Shown piece by piece: positions 17,491 to 26,525 of a stretch of 64,000 nucleotides of DNA; position 1 is the first letter of the stretch; each line of letters opens with the position of its first letter. The stretch spans positions 806,001 through 870,000 of the forward strand of contig CAWAJR010000003.1 in assembly GCA_963782465.1 (NCBI GenBank). Reading direction: 5' to 3'. The translations under genes and the position numbers were made by a program. The DNA comes from JAODBJ01 sp963782465. Lineage in GTDB: Bacteria > Actinomycetota > Acidimicrobiia > IMCC26256 > PALSA-610. The notes beneath the pieces were generated by a model, which searched no databases, was not told the origin of the DNA, and was given only the letters and a program-made list of their open reading frames with translations.

Positions 17491-18728
17491 GCTCGCTCCT
17501 CGTCGTGGCGACCATCGCGCGCTTCGCCGGCGCGGTGCGGCACGAGGGCCGCGGCGCGAAGGGCACCGTCGCCGAACCGTTCGCGCACCGCGTCGACGGC
17601 TCGATCGACCGCCGCGCGGCGGTCGTCGGTGCCGCCGTCGCCGAAATCGTCGAACGCCAGCTGGGCCGGTTGCGGGTCGGTGAGCTGTGACGATGACACC
17701 CCGAGCAAACGGATGCCCCCCGCGACGTCGATCGACGAAAGCAGTTCGCGCGCGACCGCCGCGATCGCGCCGCTCGTCGCAGTGGGCTCCGGAAGCGTTC
17801 GCGATCGCGTGATCGTGCTGAAGTCGCCGAAGCGCACCTTCAAGGTGAACGTGCGCGCGACCGAGTGGTTCTGGCGCAAACGGCTCCCGACCTTGTCGGC
17901 GAGGCGAAGGATCTCGCGATGCAGCGCCGCGCGAGACGACAGATCGCGCTCGAAGGTTTCCTCCGCGCCGATCGACTTCGTGACCCGCTCGGGCGTGACC
18001 TCACGGTCGTCGTGATTGTGCGCGAGCGCGTGAAGGTGCCGGCCCGACGCGGCGCCGACCGCGGCGACCAGGGCGCCCTCCGGGAGCGCGGCGACGTCGC
18101 CCACGGTTCGAGCGCCGATGCGTTCGAGTTTGGCAAGCGTCGCCGGCCCGACACCCCACAGGCGCGCGACGGGCAACGGGTGCAAGAACGCGAGTTCGTC
18201 GCCCGGTTCGACCACGAGGAGGCCGTCGGGCTTGGCCATGTCGCTCAACACCTTGGCGAGGAACTTCGTGGTGGCAACCCCGATCGACACCGCGAGCCCG
18301 GTTTCCGCGCGAACGCGGGCGCGAAGGTGCGTCGCGATGTCACGTCCGCGGCCGAGATGCCGGCGCAGCCCACGGCCGTCGAGGAAAGCTTCGTCGATCG
18401 AACATTGCTCCACGAGCGGGGTGACCGCGTGCAGGATCGCCATCACCGCGCGGCTCTTCTCCTCGTACTCGCGAAAGCGCGGCGGCAGGAACACCGCGTC
18501 GGGGCACGACCGCCGGGCCCGCGCCATCGACATCGCCGAGTGGACCCCGTACGCGCGCGCCTCGTAGCTGGCGGCGGCGACGACCCCTCGGGCGCCCAAC
18601 CCGCCAACCACTACCGGCCGCCCGGCGAGCGACGGATCGAGCAACGTCTCGACCGACGCGTAGAACGCATCGAGGTCGACGTGCAGGATCGCGGCATCGT
18701 CGGGCGGGACCACCGTCGTTGCCGGCAT
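17487..18728 (-). CDS. dinB: DNA polymerase IV (Y family)
   Basis: Error-prone translesion polymerase of about 413 aa. It shows the catalytic HVDLDAFYASVE near the N-terminus, the CSIDEAFLD motif carrying the second pair of acidic residues, SIGVATTKFLAKVLSDMAKPDG, the helix-hairpin-helix region LWGVGPATLAKLERIGARTVGD and a C-terminal little-finger domain. There is no obvious beta-clamp peptide at the very end. The ATG at 18728 overlaps the NUDIX stop by one base (TGATG), making a NUDIX-dinB-oxidoreductase operon. Confidence 0.94.
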   Translation of the reverse strand: MPATTVVPPDDAAILHVDLDAFYASVETLLDPSLAGRPVVVGGLGARGVVAAASYEARAYGVHSAMSMARARRSCPDAVFLPPRFREYEEKSRAVMAILHAVTPLVEQCSIDEAFLDGRGLRRHLGRGRDIATHLRARVRAETGLAVSIGVATTKFLAKVLSDMAKPDGLLVVEPGDELAFLHPLPVARLWGVGPATLAKLERIGARTVGDVAALPEGALVAAVGAASGRHLHALAHNHDDREVTPERVTKSIGAEETFERDLSSRAALHREILRLADKVGSRLRQNHSVARTFTLKVRFGDFSTITRSRTLPEPTATSGAIAAVARELLSSIDVAGGIRLLGVSSSQLTDPQPAQLAFDDFGDGGTDDRRAAVDRAVDAVRERFGDGALRAAALVPHRAGEARDGRHDEERA

Positions 18729-19255
18729 CAGGCGGTGCGCACCACGCACATCGTCTCGCGGTTCGCGCCCGTCACCTCGTAGTGGAACCCCCGACCGGTG
18801 CCCGGCTCCCAGCGTTCGAGCAACCACTGTTCGAGAGGTTCACGTACCCACGGGGCGCACGCCGCGAGCAGGCCGCCGCAATGGTCGACGGGAACGAACG
18901 CCGCTTCCACAACGATGCCGTCGGGGTCGTCGACGCGCAGTTCACCCCCGAACCTGACGGCGAGATGCACCTCGCAGCGCATTCGCCAGCCCATGTCGGG
19001 CGCGAACGCGTGCACTTCGTAGAGCGGCCCCGTCCACTGCTGCACCCGCAGGCCGGTCTCCTCCTCGACTTCACGCGTCAGGCCCGCGACCACCGACGCG
19101 TCACCGGCATCGATGACACCGCCGGGCGTGCTCCAGTCTTCGAAGCCACCACGGCGGACGTTGCGCACGAGGAGGACCCCCTCGGGGGTCTCGACCAGGC
19201 CTCCGGCCACTGTCCACTCGTGCACGGCCACGAGCACAGTTTTGCAGGCCGGCAT
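18728..19255 (-). CDS. NUDIX hydrolase
   Basis: The 175-aa protein contains a NUDIX box beginning GGVIDAGD and ending TREVEEETGL, with the REVEEE metal-binding residues intact while the early box Glu is replaced by Asp. These enzymes hydrolyse nucleoside diphosphate-linked compounds. Being first in an operon with DNA polymerase IV it might cleanse damaged nucleotides, but that is inference. It starts 14-17 nt from the divergent membrane gene. Confidence 0.9.
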   Translation of the reverse strand: MPACKTVLVAVHEWTVAGGLVETPEGVLLVRNVRRGGFEDWSTPGGVIDAGDASVVAGLTREVEEETGLRVQQWTGPLYEVHAFAPDMGWRMRCEVHLAVRFGGELRVDDPDGIVVEAAFVPVDHCGGLLAACAPWVREPLEQWLLERWEPGTGRGFHYEVTGANRETMCVVRTA

Positions 19256-19272
19256 CGTTACGATCCGGCGTG

Positions 19273-19696
19273 ATGGCGCTGCCGCCGTTCTCCGCCTCGC
19301 GCCCCGAGGGGCCCACCGACATCCCCGCGCACCCGAACGTCCCTCGCCGGGCCGCGGTCTGGCTCGCGTTCGGTGGCGTGATGGTGTCGGGGATCCTCGG
19401 CGGCACGATCGGTTGGGGTCTCGTCAACTCGAGCTGCTCCGACAAGCCAATGACGGTCCAGCGCCTGCTCGCGGCGATCCCCGGGTACCGCACGCACGTA
19501 CCGTCGTGCGACTCCTACCGGCTGATCGGCGCGGTCACGGGCGCGGCGGTATGCCGCGCTCGGCGCCGCCATCGTCGCGGTGCTCGCCCTGCGGGCGATG
19601 TCGGAATGGCGCTCGCACCCGCCACCGCCGGGTGCATCGCGCGTCACGGCCGGCCGCGATCAGCCGAGAACGATCCGGCGGAAACCTTCGCCGTAG
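19273..19696 (+). CDS. Small membrane protein, frameshifted near 19550
   Basis: The first part encodes MALPPFSASRPEGPTDIPAH and a membrane helix WLAFGGVMVSGILGGTIGWGL, then SYRLIGAVTGAAV. In the original frame the rest is arginine-rich nonsense; shifted by one base it continues YAALGAAIVAVLALRAMSEW, a second membrane helix, and stops at 19696. So a roughly 141-aa two-helix protein broken by one indel. No family recognised. It overlaps the convergent PIG-L gene by 37 bp. Confidence 0.55.
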
Positions 19697-20394
19697 GTCA
19701 CGCCCGCGGCGCGACCGGCTTCCTCCGCCCGTTCCCGGAGGAACGCACGGAACCACTCCCCCGTCTCGACGAGCTGGCTCGCGTGGCAGAACAACGCGTC
19801 GATCTTGCGCTCTTGGGTGTGGGTCACGTCGACCCAGCAGTTCGGTTCCAGCGTGCCCGACAGGTACGCGGCACGAACGTGATGGACGCGCAAGCCGGCC
19901 GCGAGATGTTCCGGGTAGTAGTGCGGGTGGCCGGCGGCCGACGCGATCGCGTCGAGCGTGGCCCATCCGGTGACGCGGTGATCGCGATGGTTGTAGTAGG
20001 AGTCGCCGAAGAACACGGCCGTCGGATCGGGGCACAGCACCACCTCGGGCCGTAGTTCGCGCACGATGCGCACGATGCGCTCCCGCAGCACGAGATCATC
20101 GGTGATCTCGCCGTCGGGGTAGTCGAGGTGGTGATGGCTCGCGACGCCGAGCACCCGCGCCGCCGCGGCGGTCTCGTCGCGGCGGCGTTGGGCGAGCGCT
20201 TCCGTGTCGGCGTCGGGATCGCTCGTCCCCTTCTCGCCGCGCATCGTGATGAGCACGTGTACCGCGGCACCGGCTTCCGCCCACGCGGCGAGGGTCCCGC
20301 CGGCGCTGCTCTCGGGGTCGTCGGGATGCGCGTACACCGCGAGCGCGGACGCCGGCACGTCTCGTTCGAGCACCATGTGTACCGTAGCGGGCAT
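19660..20394 (-). CDS. PIG-L family deacetylase
   Basis: Zinc-dependent N-acetylglucosaminyl deacetylase fold (LmbE/MshB/Mca group), 244 aa. The metal motif AHPDDPESSAGG follows an N-terminal strand; the third ligand His is in YYNHRDHRVTGWATLDAI. In actinobacteria relatives make mycothiol (MshB) or cleave mycothiol conjugates (Mca); the sequence alone does not decide, and no mycothiol genes lie beside it. It is divergent from the beta-helix protein gene with about 90 bp between. Confidence 0.9.
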   Translation of the reverse strand: MPATVHMVLERDVPASALAVYAHPDDPESSAGGTLAAWAEAGAAVHVLITMRGEKGTSDPDADTEALAQRRRDETAAAARVLGVASHHHLDYPDGEITDDLVLRERIVRIVRELRPEVVLCPDPTAVFFGDSYYNHRDHRVTGWATLDAIASAAGHPHYYPEHLAAGLRVHHVRAAYLSGTLEPNCWVDVTHTQERKIDALFCHASQLVETGEWFRAFLRERAEEAGRAAGVTYGEGFRRIVLG

Positions 20395-20484
20395 TCGTCA
20401 CGAGCTGCGTTTGACATCGGCATTGCTCGCGCGTCACGGTCGCCCTTGATCGTCTCCACACGTGCGCTGGCAGGGAGGTACGTC

Positions 20485-21591
20485 ATGGGGCGTTTTGGGT
20501 TCTTCGCGCTCGCGGTTTCCGGCGTTGCCGTCGCCACTGCGTTGGCGACGGTGTCGTCGACGTCGACGACGGCATCCGCGGTTTCACCGCCGGGCGCACC
20601 CGGACAGCCGTTCGTACACCACTCGACCGTGCGCGCGAACGCGACGGCCCGGGCGAACGTCGGCTGCGAACTCGACATCACGGCCGACACGAAGCTGACG
20701 TCCGACGTCGCGTGCGTCGTGGCGATCAACGCGTCGAACGTCACCCTCGACTTGAACCACCACACGGTGTCGGCACTGATCAGCGGCGCTCGCGGGCTGA
20801 CCGTGCGCAACGGCACCCTCACCGCGCCGCTCTACGCACCCGGGGCTTCCGACATCACGGTCGAGCACGTACTCGTCACCGGCATCGACACGATCGACCC
20901 GTCGGCGATCACCGTTGGTGCGAACAGCGTGATCCGCAACAACCACTTCGAGAACAATGGCGGCGCGATCGATCTGTTCTTCGGCGGGGACGGCGCGGTC
21001 GTGGTGCACAACACGTTCGTCGGCAACACACTCGGCGTCTGGAACAACAGCGCGGCCAACGTCACCGTTACGAGGAACAACTTCACGCAGAACGTGCACG
21101 CCATTTCGCTCACCGATGAAGACGGGTTGGCGTCGGAGGACGCGAACAACCACATCGTGGCGAATACGTTCCGGAAGAACGTGGTAGGGATCGAAGTCGG
21201 TGCCTTCATCGGCGTGCGTGACCTCGTTATCGGGCACAACAAGTTCGTGAGCAACGAAGGGCCGGGCGCGCAGGTGTTCGTCGCCTGCTCCGCCGGGCAT
21301 TGCGGCGGGAAAGGCATGGTGATCGCGAGCAACGCGTTCACCCACAACGGTTTCCTCCCCGACGTCGACGGGGCGAACAGCGGGTTCAGCGGTTCGTCCG
21401 CCCGGCTCGGCGACCCGACGCTCGCCGGAATGCATCACGTCACGCTGGTCGACAACACCGCGATCGGCAACGCCGGTCTGGGCCTTTACGCACCCGGTGC
21501 GGTCGACGGAGGTGGCAACGTCGCCCGGCGCAACCGCGACGGGAGGCAGTGCGCCGGCGTGGCGTGCACGCCAGAACCGCCGCCGTTCTGA
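20485..21591 (+). CDS. Secreted right-handed beta-helix repeat protein
   Basis: A 368-aa exported protein. The signal peptide is MGRFGFFALAVSGVAVATAL with cleavage likely near residue 32 (ASA). The mature part is a right-handed parallel beta-helix with many N-rich coils such as NNHFENNGGAIDLFFGGDGA, VHNTFVGNTLGVWNN and VTRNNFTQNVHAISL (Pbeta helix/NosD-like). No catalytic triad of known polysaccharide lyases stands out. The ATG at 20485 has GGAGG eight bases upstream. Role on the cell surface unknown. Confidence 0.85.
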   Translation: MGRFGFFALAVSGVAVATALATVSSTSTTASAVSPPGAPGQPFVHHSTVRANATARANVGCELDITADTKLTSDVACVVAINASNVTLDLNHHTVSALISGARGLTVRNGTLTAPLYAPGASDITVEHVLVTGIDTIDPSAITVGANSVIRNNHFENNGGAIDLFFGGDGAVVVHNTFVGNTLGVWNNSAANVTVTRNNFTQNVHAISLTDEDGLASEDANNHIVANTFRKNVVGIEVGAFIGVRDLVIGHNKFVSNEGPGAQVFVACSAGHCGGKGMVIASNAFTHNGFLPDVDGANSGFSGSSARLGDPTLAGMHHVTLVDNTAIGNAGLGLYAPGAVDGGGNVARRNRDGRQCAGVACTPEPPPF

Positions 21592-22626
<1,035 letters not shown>

Positions 22627-22650
22627 TGCGGGTTCGTACCTTCCCGACGC

Positions 22651-23529
22651 TCAAGGCCGGTCGAGCGGTTTGATCGGGCGGATGAGGCCCTCCTGGATCA
22701 CGGTCACGACCAGTGCGCCGTCGCGACGGTAGATGAACCCCTCGGAGAGGCCCCGCGCCGCCTGTGCCGACGGGCTCTTCTGGTGGTACAGCAACCACTC
22801 GTCGGCCCGGAACGGGCGGTGGAACCACATCGCATGGTCGAGGCTCGCCATCATGAAGCGGTCGTCGTCCCACGACACCGCGTGCGGCATCACCGCGGTG
22901 TCGAGCAGCGTCAGGTCGGATGCGTACACGACCACGCACGCGTGCAGGAGCGGGTCGTCGGGAAGGTCGCCGTTCGCCTTGATCCACACGAACTGCTCCG
23001 CGTCGCGCACGCCGGGGACCGGATCGAGCCAGCGCGGCAAGTCGACGGACCGCGTTTCGATCGGCCGTTCGCGGCGCAACCATTCGAGCACGTCGGGCGA
23101 GAACCGGTCGGCGTAGGGCGCGAGCCGATCGGCCATCGGCAGGATCGACTCCGGATCGACGGTGTCGGGCATCGTGTACTGGTGCTCCGGGCCCCATTCC
23201 TCGACGTGGAACGACGCCGACAGGTTGAAGATCGGCCGGCCGTGTTGGATCGCGACGACGCGCCGCGTGGTGAAGCTCTTGCCGTCGCGGATGCGGTCGA
23301 CCTCGTAGATGATCGGCACCATCGGGTCGCCGGGCCGCAGGAAGTACGCGTGCAACGAGTGCACGACGCCACGGTCGACCGTTCGACCCGCCGCGATCAG
23401 GGCCTGCCCCGCAACCTGCCCGCCGAAGACCCGCTGGCGGTTCTCGTCAGGACTGAGACCGCGGAAGAGGTTGACCTCGAGTTGTTCGAGTGCCAGCAGG
23501 TCCATCAACTCGTCGAGCGCGTGACCCAT
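22651..23529 (-). CDS. tesB: Acyl-CoA thioesterase II (TesB)
   Basis: Double hot-dog thioesterase of 292 aa releasing fatty acids from acyl-CoA. Hallmarks are NLFRGLSPDENRQRVFGGQV and AGQALIAAGRTV in the first hot dog, and the catalytic Asp (MMASLDHAMWFHRPF), the SPSAQAARGLSEG segment and the Gln in VTVIQEGLIR in the second. The start may be 23529 or the Met at 23502. The upstream repeat-protein gene runs 83 bp into its 5' end in another frame, which looks anomalous. Confidence 0.93.
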   Translation of the reverse strand: MGHALDELMDLLALEQLEVNLFRGLSPDENRQRVFGGQVAGQALIAAGRTVDRGVVHSLHAYFLRPGDPMVPIIYEVDRIRDGKSFTTRRVVAIQHGRPIFNLSASFHVEEWGPEHQYTMPDTVDPESILPMADRLAPYADRFSPDVLEWLRRERPIETRSVDLPRWLDPVPGVRDAEQFVWIKANGDLPDDPLLHACVVVYASDLTLLDTAVMPHAVSWDDDRFMMASLDHAMWFHRPFRADEWLLYHQKSPSAQAARGLSEGFIYRRDGALVVTVIQEGLIRPIKPLDRP

Positions 23530-24754
23530 ACGAGTTCGATCCTACTGAGCCCGCCGTCGACGCCGACGCCGTCGCGTTCGCGAACAGCCATGTGAGCGGC
23601 GGTGACGTCTCGGCCATCGCGACGATGTCATCGAGGCCCCGCCCACCGAGCGAACCTTCGTAGATGACGCCCGGCCCGAACGTGAACACGCCGCCGTCGC
23701 GGGCGACCAACCAGTAGCCACGACGGTCGGGAGCCGCCTGCATCCCGACGATCGGCGATGTGAGTTGCAACGCGCCGGTCGAACCGTAGAAACGCGCGTC
23801 TCCGAAGGAGAAGATCCCACCGTCTGATGCGACGAGCGAGTAGCCCCGGCCGCTCGCCGTCATTCCCATGCCGACGATCGGTTGGTTCAAGTGCATCGCG
23901 CCGGTCGAACCGTAGAACTTCGCATCACCGAACGCGAAGATCCCGCCATCCGATGCCACCAGCCAGTAGCCCCTGCCCGACGCCGTCCCCGCCATCCCCA
24001 CGATCGGTTGTGCGAGGTGCATCGCGCCGGTCGAACCGTGGAACTTCGCATCACCGAAGGCGAAGACCCCGCCATCCGATGCCACCAACCAGTAGCCGTT
24101 GCCCGACGGCGTCCGCGCCAGCCCGACAATCGGTCGCGTGAGCGCGATCTTCCCGAGATCACCGTGATAGGTCGCGTTGCCCTCCGCCGACACGGCACCG
24201 CGCGTATCCACCTGCCAGAACCCATCGCCGTTGCGGGTCGTCGCCAGTCCCACTGCGGGGAAGGTCGCGGCCTCACCGGCTATCGGCATCGAGAACGCGT
24301 CACCGAAGTTCGACGAGACGCCGTTGGCGCGCAACATGTAGTAGCCCAAGGTGCCGGACCCGACGAAGGGGATGCGCACGGTCCCACCGTCGGTCTTCGC
24401 GACGAGCCTCGTCGACCGAGCGCCGCGTGCGGTCGGGCCGAAGAACGCGCGGACCAGGCACGTACCGTTCGGCGGTATCGCCCGATGGCAGTCGGAGTTG
24501 CCGAAGAAATCGGCTCCGACCGAGAACAAGTCCGAAAAGTGGAGCGAGCTCCCGCCGGTATTGGTGAAGGTGACGTCGTGTTCCGCTGGGTTGTAGGTCC
24601 CGACGCGCTGGAAACCGAAGTCGACCCGACCAACGTCCGCGACCAGGTGCGGCGGTGTGGTCGCGGCCGCGGTTTGGAGCGGCGCGATCGGCGCCGCGAG
24701 CACAACTGCTGCGAGCGCGAAAAGGCGACGCGCCCCACTACCGCCGATCCCCAC
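23447..24754 (-). CDS. Secreted GYWLVASDGG-repeat protein with N-terminal Ig-like domain
   Basis: A 435-aa exported protein: signal peptide with LFALAAVVLAAPIAPLQTAAA, an ASPM/Hydin-like Ig domain (VDFGFQRVGTYNPAEHDVTF and the CLVRAFFGP strand), then about five 42-residue repeats built on GYWLVASDGGIFAFGDAKFY, continuing GSTGAMHL. The repeats resemble a beta-propeller-like module that I associate with acidimicrobial surface or secreted proteins; function unknown. The last 40 residues are low-complexity and overlap tesB. A TAG at 23542-23544 in a neighbouring frame suggests that the true end may be there after an indel. Confidence 0.85.
   Translation of the reverse strand: MGIGGSGARRLFALAAVVLAAPIAPLQTAAATTPPHLVADVGRVDFGFQRVGTYNPAEHDVTFTNTGGSSLHFSDLFSVGADFFGNSDCHRAIPPNGTCLVRAFFGPTARGARSTRLVAKTDGGTVRIPFVGSGTLGYYMLRANGVSSNFGDAFSMPIAGEAATFPAVGLATTRNGDGFWQVDTRGAVSAEGNATYHGDLGKIALTRPIVGLARTPSGNGYWLVASDGGVFAFGDAKFHGSTGAMHLAQPIVGMAGTASGRGYWLVASDGGIFAFGDAKFYGSTGAMHLNQPIVGMGMTASGRGYSLVASDGGIFSFGDARFYGSTGALQLTSPIVGMQAAPDRRGYWLVARDGGVFTFGPGVIYEGSLGGRGLDDIVAMAETSPPLTWLFANATASASTAGSVGSNSYGSRARRVDGPAGTRTTRGQPLPRSQS
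23765..24142 (-). repeat. Tandem 126-bp coding repeats
   Basis: Three near-identical 126-bp units (starting about 23765, 23891 and 24017) encode the 42-residue repeats of the secreted protein. The shared block GCATCGCGCCGGTCGAACCG on the plus strand recurs at exact 126-bp spacing. Two of the units are almost identical at DNA level, consistent with recent duplication or recombination. Confidence 0.85.
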
Positions 24755-24833
24755 TGGCCCCCTGCCTCTTCGGACGTCTCAACCCCGAAGCCGAAAGGGT
24801 AACCCGATTTCGGAACCCGGCGAAACGAGCCGG

Positions 24834-25862
24834 CTACCCGAAGAACACCGACGCGGCGTCGTAGAACTTCGGATCGAGCGTCTTCAACACGCCGACGCCT
24901 TCCTCGATGGGAACGCGTACGAATTCGGTGCCGCGCAACGCGACCATCTTGCCGAAGTCGTGTTCGTGCACCGCGTCGATCGCTTCGAGACCGAAACGCG
25001 TCGCGATGACCCGGTCGTACGCCGTGGGCGTCCCGCCGCGCAGCACGTGACCGAGCACGGTGACGCGCGCTTCGAAGCCGGTGCGGTTCTCCACTTCCTC
25101 CGCGACCCGGTTGGCGATGCCCCCCAGGCGCACGTGGCCGAACTCGTCGATCTCGCCGGTCTGCAACGCCATCGTGCCTTCGGCCGGGGTGGCACCTTCG
25201 GCGACCACCACGATCGAGAAGTTCGCACCGCGGTTGTGGCGGTGGCTCAGGCGGTCGCATACCTCTTCGATGTCGAAGGGCCGCTCCGGGACGAGCACGA
25301 CATCGGCGCCTCCCGCGAGACCCGAGTAGGCCGCGATCCAGCCCGCGTGGCGGCCCATCACCTCGACCACCATGACCCGGTCGTGGCTTTCAGCCGTCGT
25401 GTGCAGCCGGTCGATGGCTTCGGTCGCGATCTGTACCGCGGTGTGGAACCCGAAGGTGAAGTCGGTGCCGGAAAGGTCGTTGTCGATCGTCTTCGGGACG
25501 CCCACGAGGTTCACGCCGTCCTGCCCGAGGCGCTGCGCGACGCCGAGGGTGTCTTCACCACCGATCGCGATGAGCGCGCCGACGTTGTCGGCTTCGAGTG
25601 TCACCTTCACCCGTTCCGCGCCGCCCTCGGTCTTGTACGGGTTCGTACGCGACGTGCCGAGGATGGTGCCGCCCCGCGGCAGCAGGCCGCGCACACTTCC
25701 GATGCTCAGGTCGAACGAGTCACCCTCGATCGCGCCTCGCCAGCCGCCCCGGTACCCGACGATGTTGTGGCCGTACATGCCTTCGCCCTTGCGCACGACC
25801 GCACGGATGACGGCGTTCAGCCCCGGGCAGTCGCCGCCTCCCGTCAGGATGCCGATCCTCAT
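24834..25862 (-). CDS. pfkA: 6-phosphofructokinase with pyrophosphate-type signature
   Basis: Glycolytic kinase of 342 aa, phosphorylating fructose 6-phosphate. It starts MRIGILTGGGDCPGLNAVIR and has GGEDT at residues 101-105, PKTIDND at 123-129, and EVMGRHAGWIAAYSGLA. With E. coli numbering, position 104 is Asp rather than Gly and 124 is Lys rather than Gly; these two changes mark PPi-using or atypical group III enzymes in established work on the family. So it may use PPi and be reversible. It is divergent from the PH-domain/glycerol kinase pair. Confidence 0.93.
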   Translation of the reverse strand: MRIGILTGGGDCPGLNAVIRAVVRKGEGMYGHNIVGYRGGWRGAIEGDSFDLSIGSVRGLLPRGGTILGTSRTNPYKTEGGAERVKVTLEADNVGALIAIGGEDTLGVAQRLGQDGVNLVGVPKTIDNDLSGTDFTFGFHTAVQIATEAIDRLHTTAESHDRVMVVEVMGRHAGWIAAYSGLAGGADVVLVPERPFDIEEVCDRLSHRHNRGANFSIVVVAEGATPAEGTMALQTGEIDEFGHVRLGGIANRVAEEVENRTGFEARVTVLGHVLRGGTPTAYDRVIATRFGLEAIDAVHEHDFGKMVALRGTEFVRVPIEEGVGVLKTLDPKFYDAASVFFG

Positions 25863-25975
25863 GGAACCTCCTCATTGGCTGACAACGGACCTATCCTGCC
25901 CGCGGCCGCGCCGTGCACTCGGGACCACGCTGCGCGCGCGGCGGCGACGGGCAACCATCTGATCAACCATGTGAG

Positions 25976-26525
25976 ATGACCAGGAACGACGAACGATTGC
26001 AACGGGCAGTCAACGGCCGCCTCGAACCGGGTGAGACGATGCTCGCGTCGACGCGGGCCTGGGTGTCGCGCGAGCGACGCCTGCAGTTCCTCCTCGGCTC
26101 CCGCCATCGCGACTTCGCGGTGGTCACCGACCGCCGCCTGCTGCTCTGGTCGGCGGGCTTCTTCACCCGCCGCCCGCGACGCCGCGTCCTCGCGGAGCGG
26201 TTGGACGAATTGGTCGTCGCGTCGGTCGGCCGCGACCCCGGCCGCCGGATCTCGTGCCGCCGCGCCGGGCGGCGCGCCCTCCTCCTCGAACTGGGCCGCA
26301 ACGCGCGCGCCGACAAATTCGCGCTCGAACTCCTCGACCGGGCCCAGGATGCCGGCGCGCCCGCCACGACCGCGCCGGTCCCGCCACCGTTCGTACCGCG
26401 CTCGCCCGGCAGCGCGACCACACCGCCCGCTCCGCCCGCAGCCCTCTCCTCCGCCCGCTCCGCCCGCTGCGTCTGCTCCGCCCGCACCGGACGCGGGATC
26501 GCCCGGCGTACCGTGGCCGTCGTAG
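25976..26525 (+). CDS. Bacterial PH-like domain protein, probable frameshift near 26430-26465
   Basis: The N-terminal 120 residues (MTRNDERLQRAVNGRLEPGE, then DFAVVTDRRLLLWSAGFFTRR) look like a bacterial PH/YdbT-type domain. After about residue 125 the sequence is Pro/Ala-rich. In the starting frame it reads without a stop into glycerol kinase, which would make a 677-aa fusion. A one-base shift in the CCGCCCGCTCC repeats continues the Pro/Ala region (PPAPPAASAPPAPDAG) to a TAG at 26523-26525. I favour a separate protein plus an indel; a true fusion cannot be excluded. Confidence 0.6.

Noticed and set aside
23765..24142. Regular repeats as a possible CRISPR array
   Set aside because: The repeats are 126-bp in-frame coding units of a secreted protein with no spacer structure; no CRISPR array or cas gene was seen in the window.
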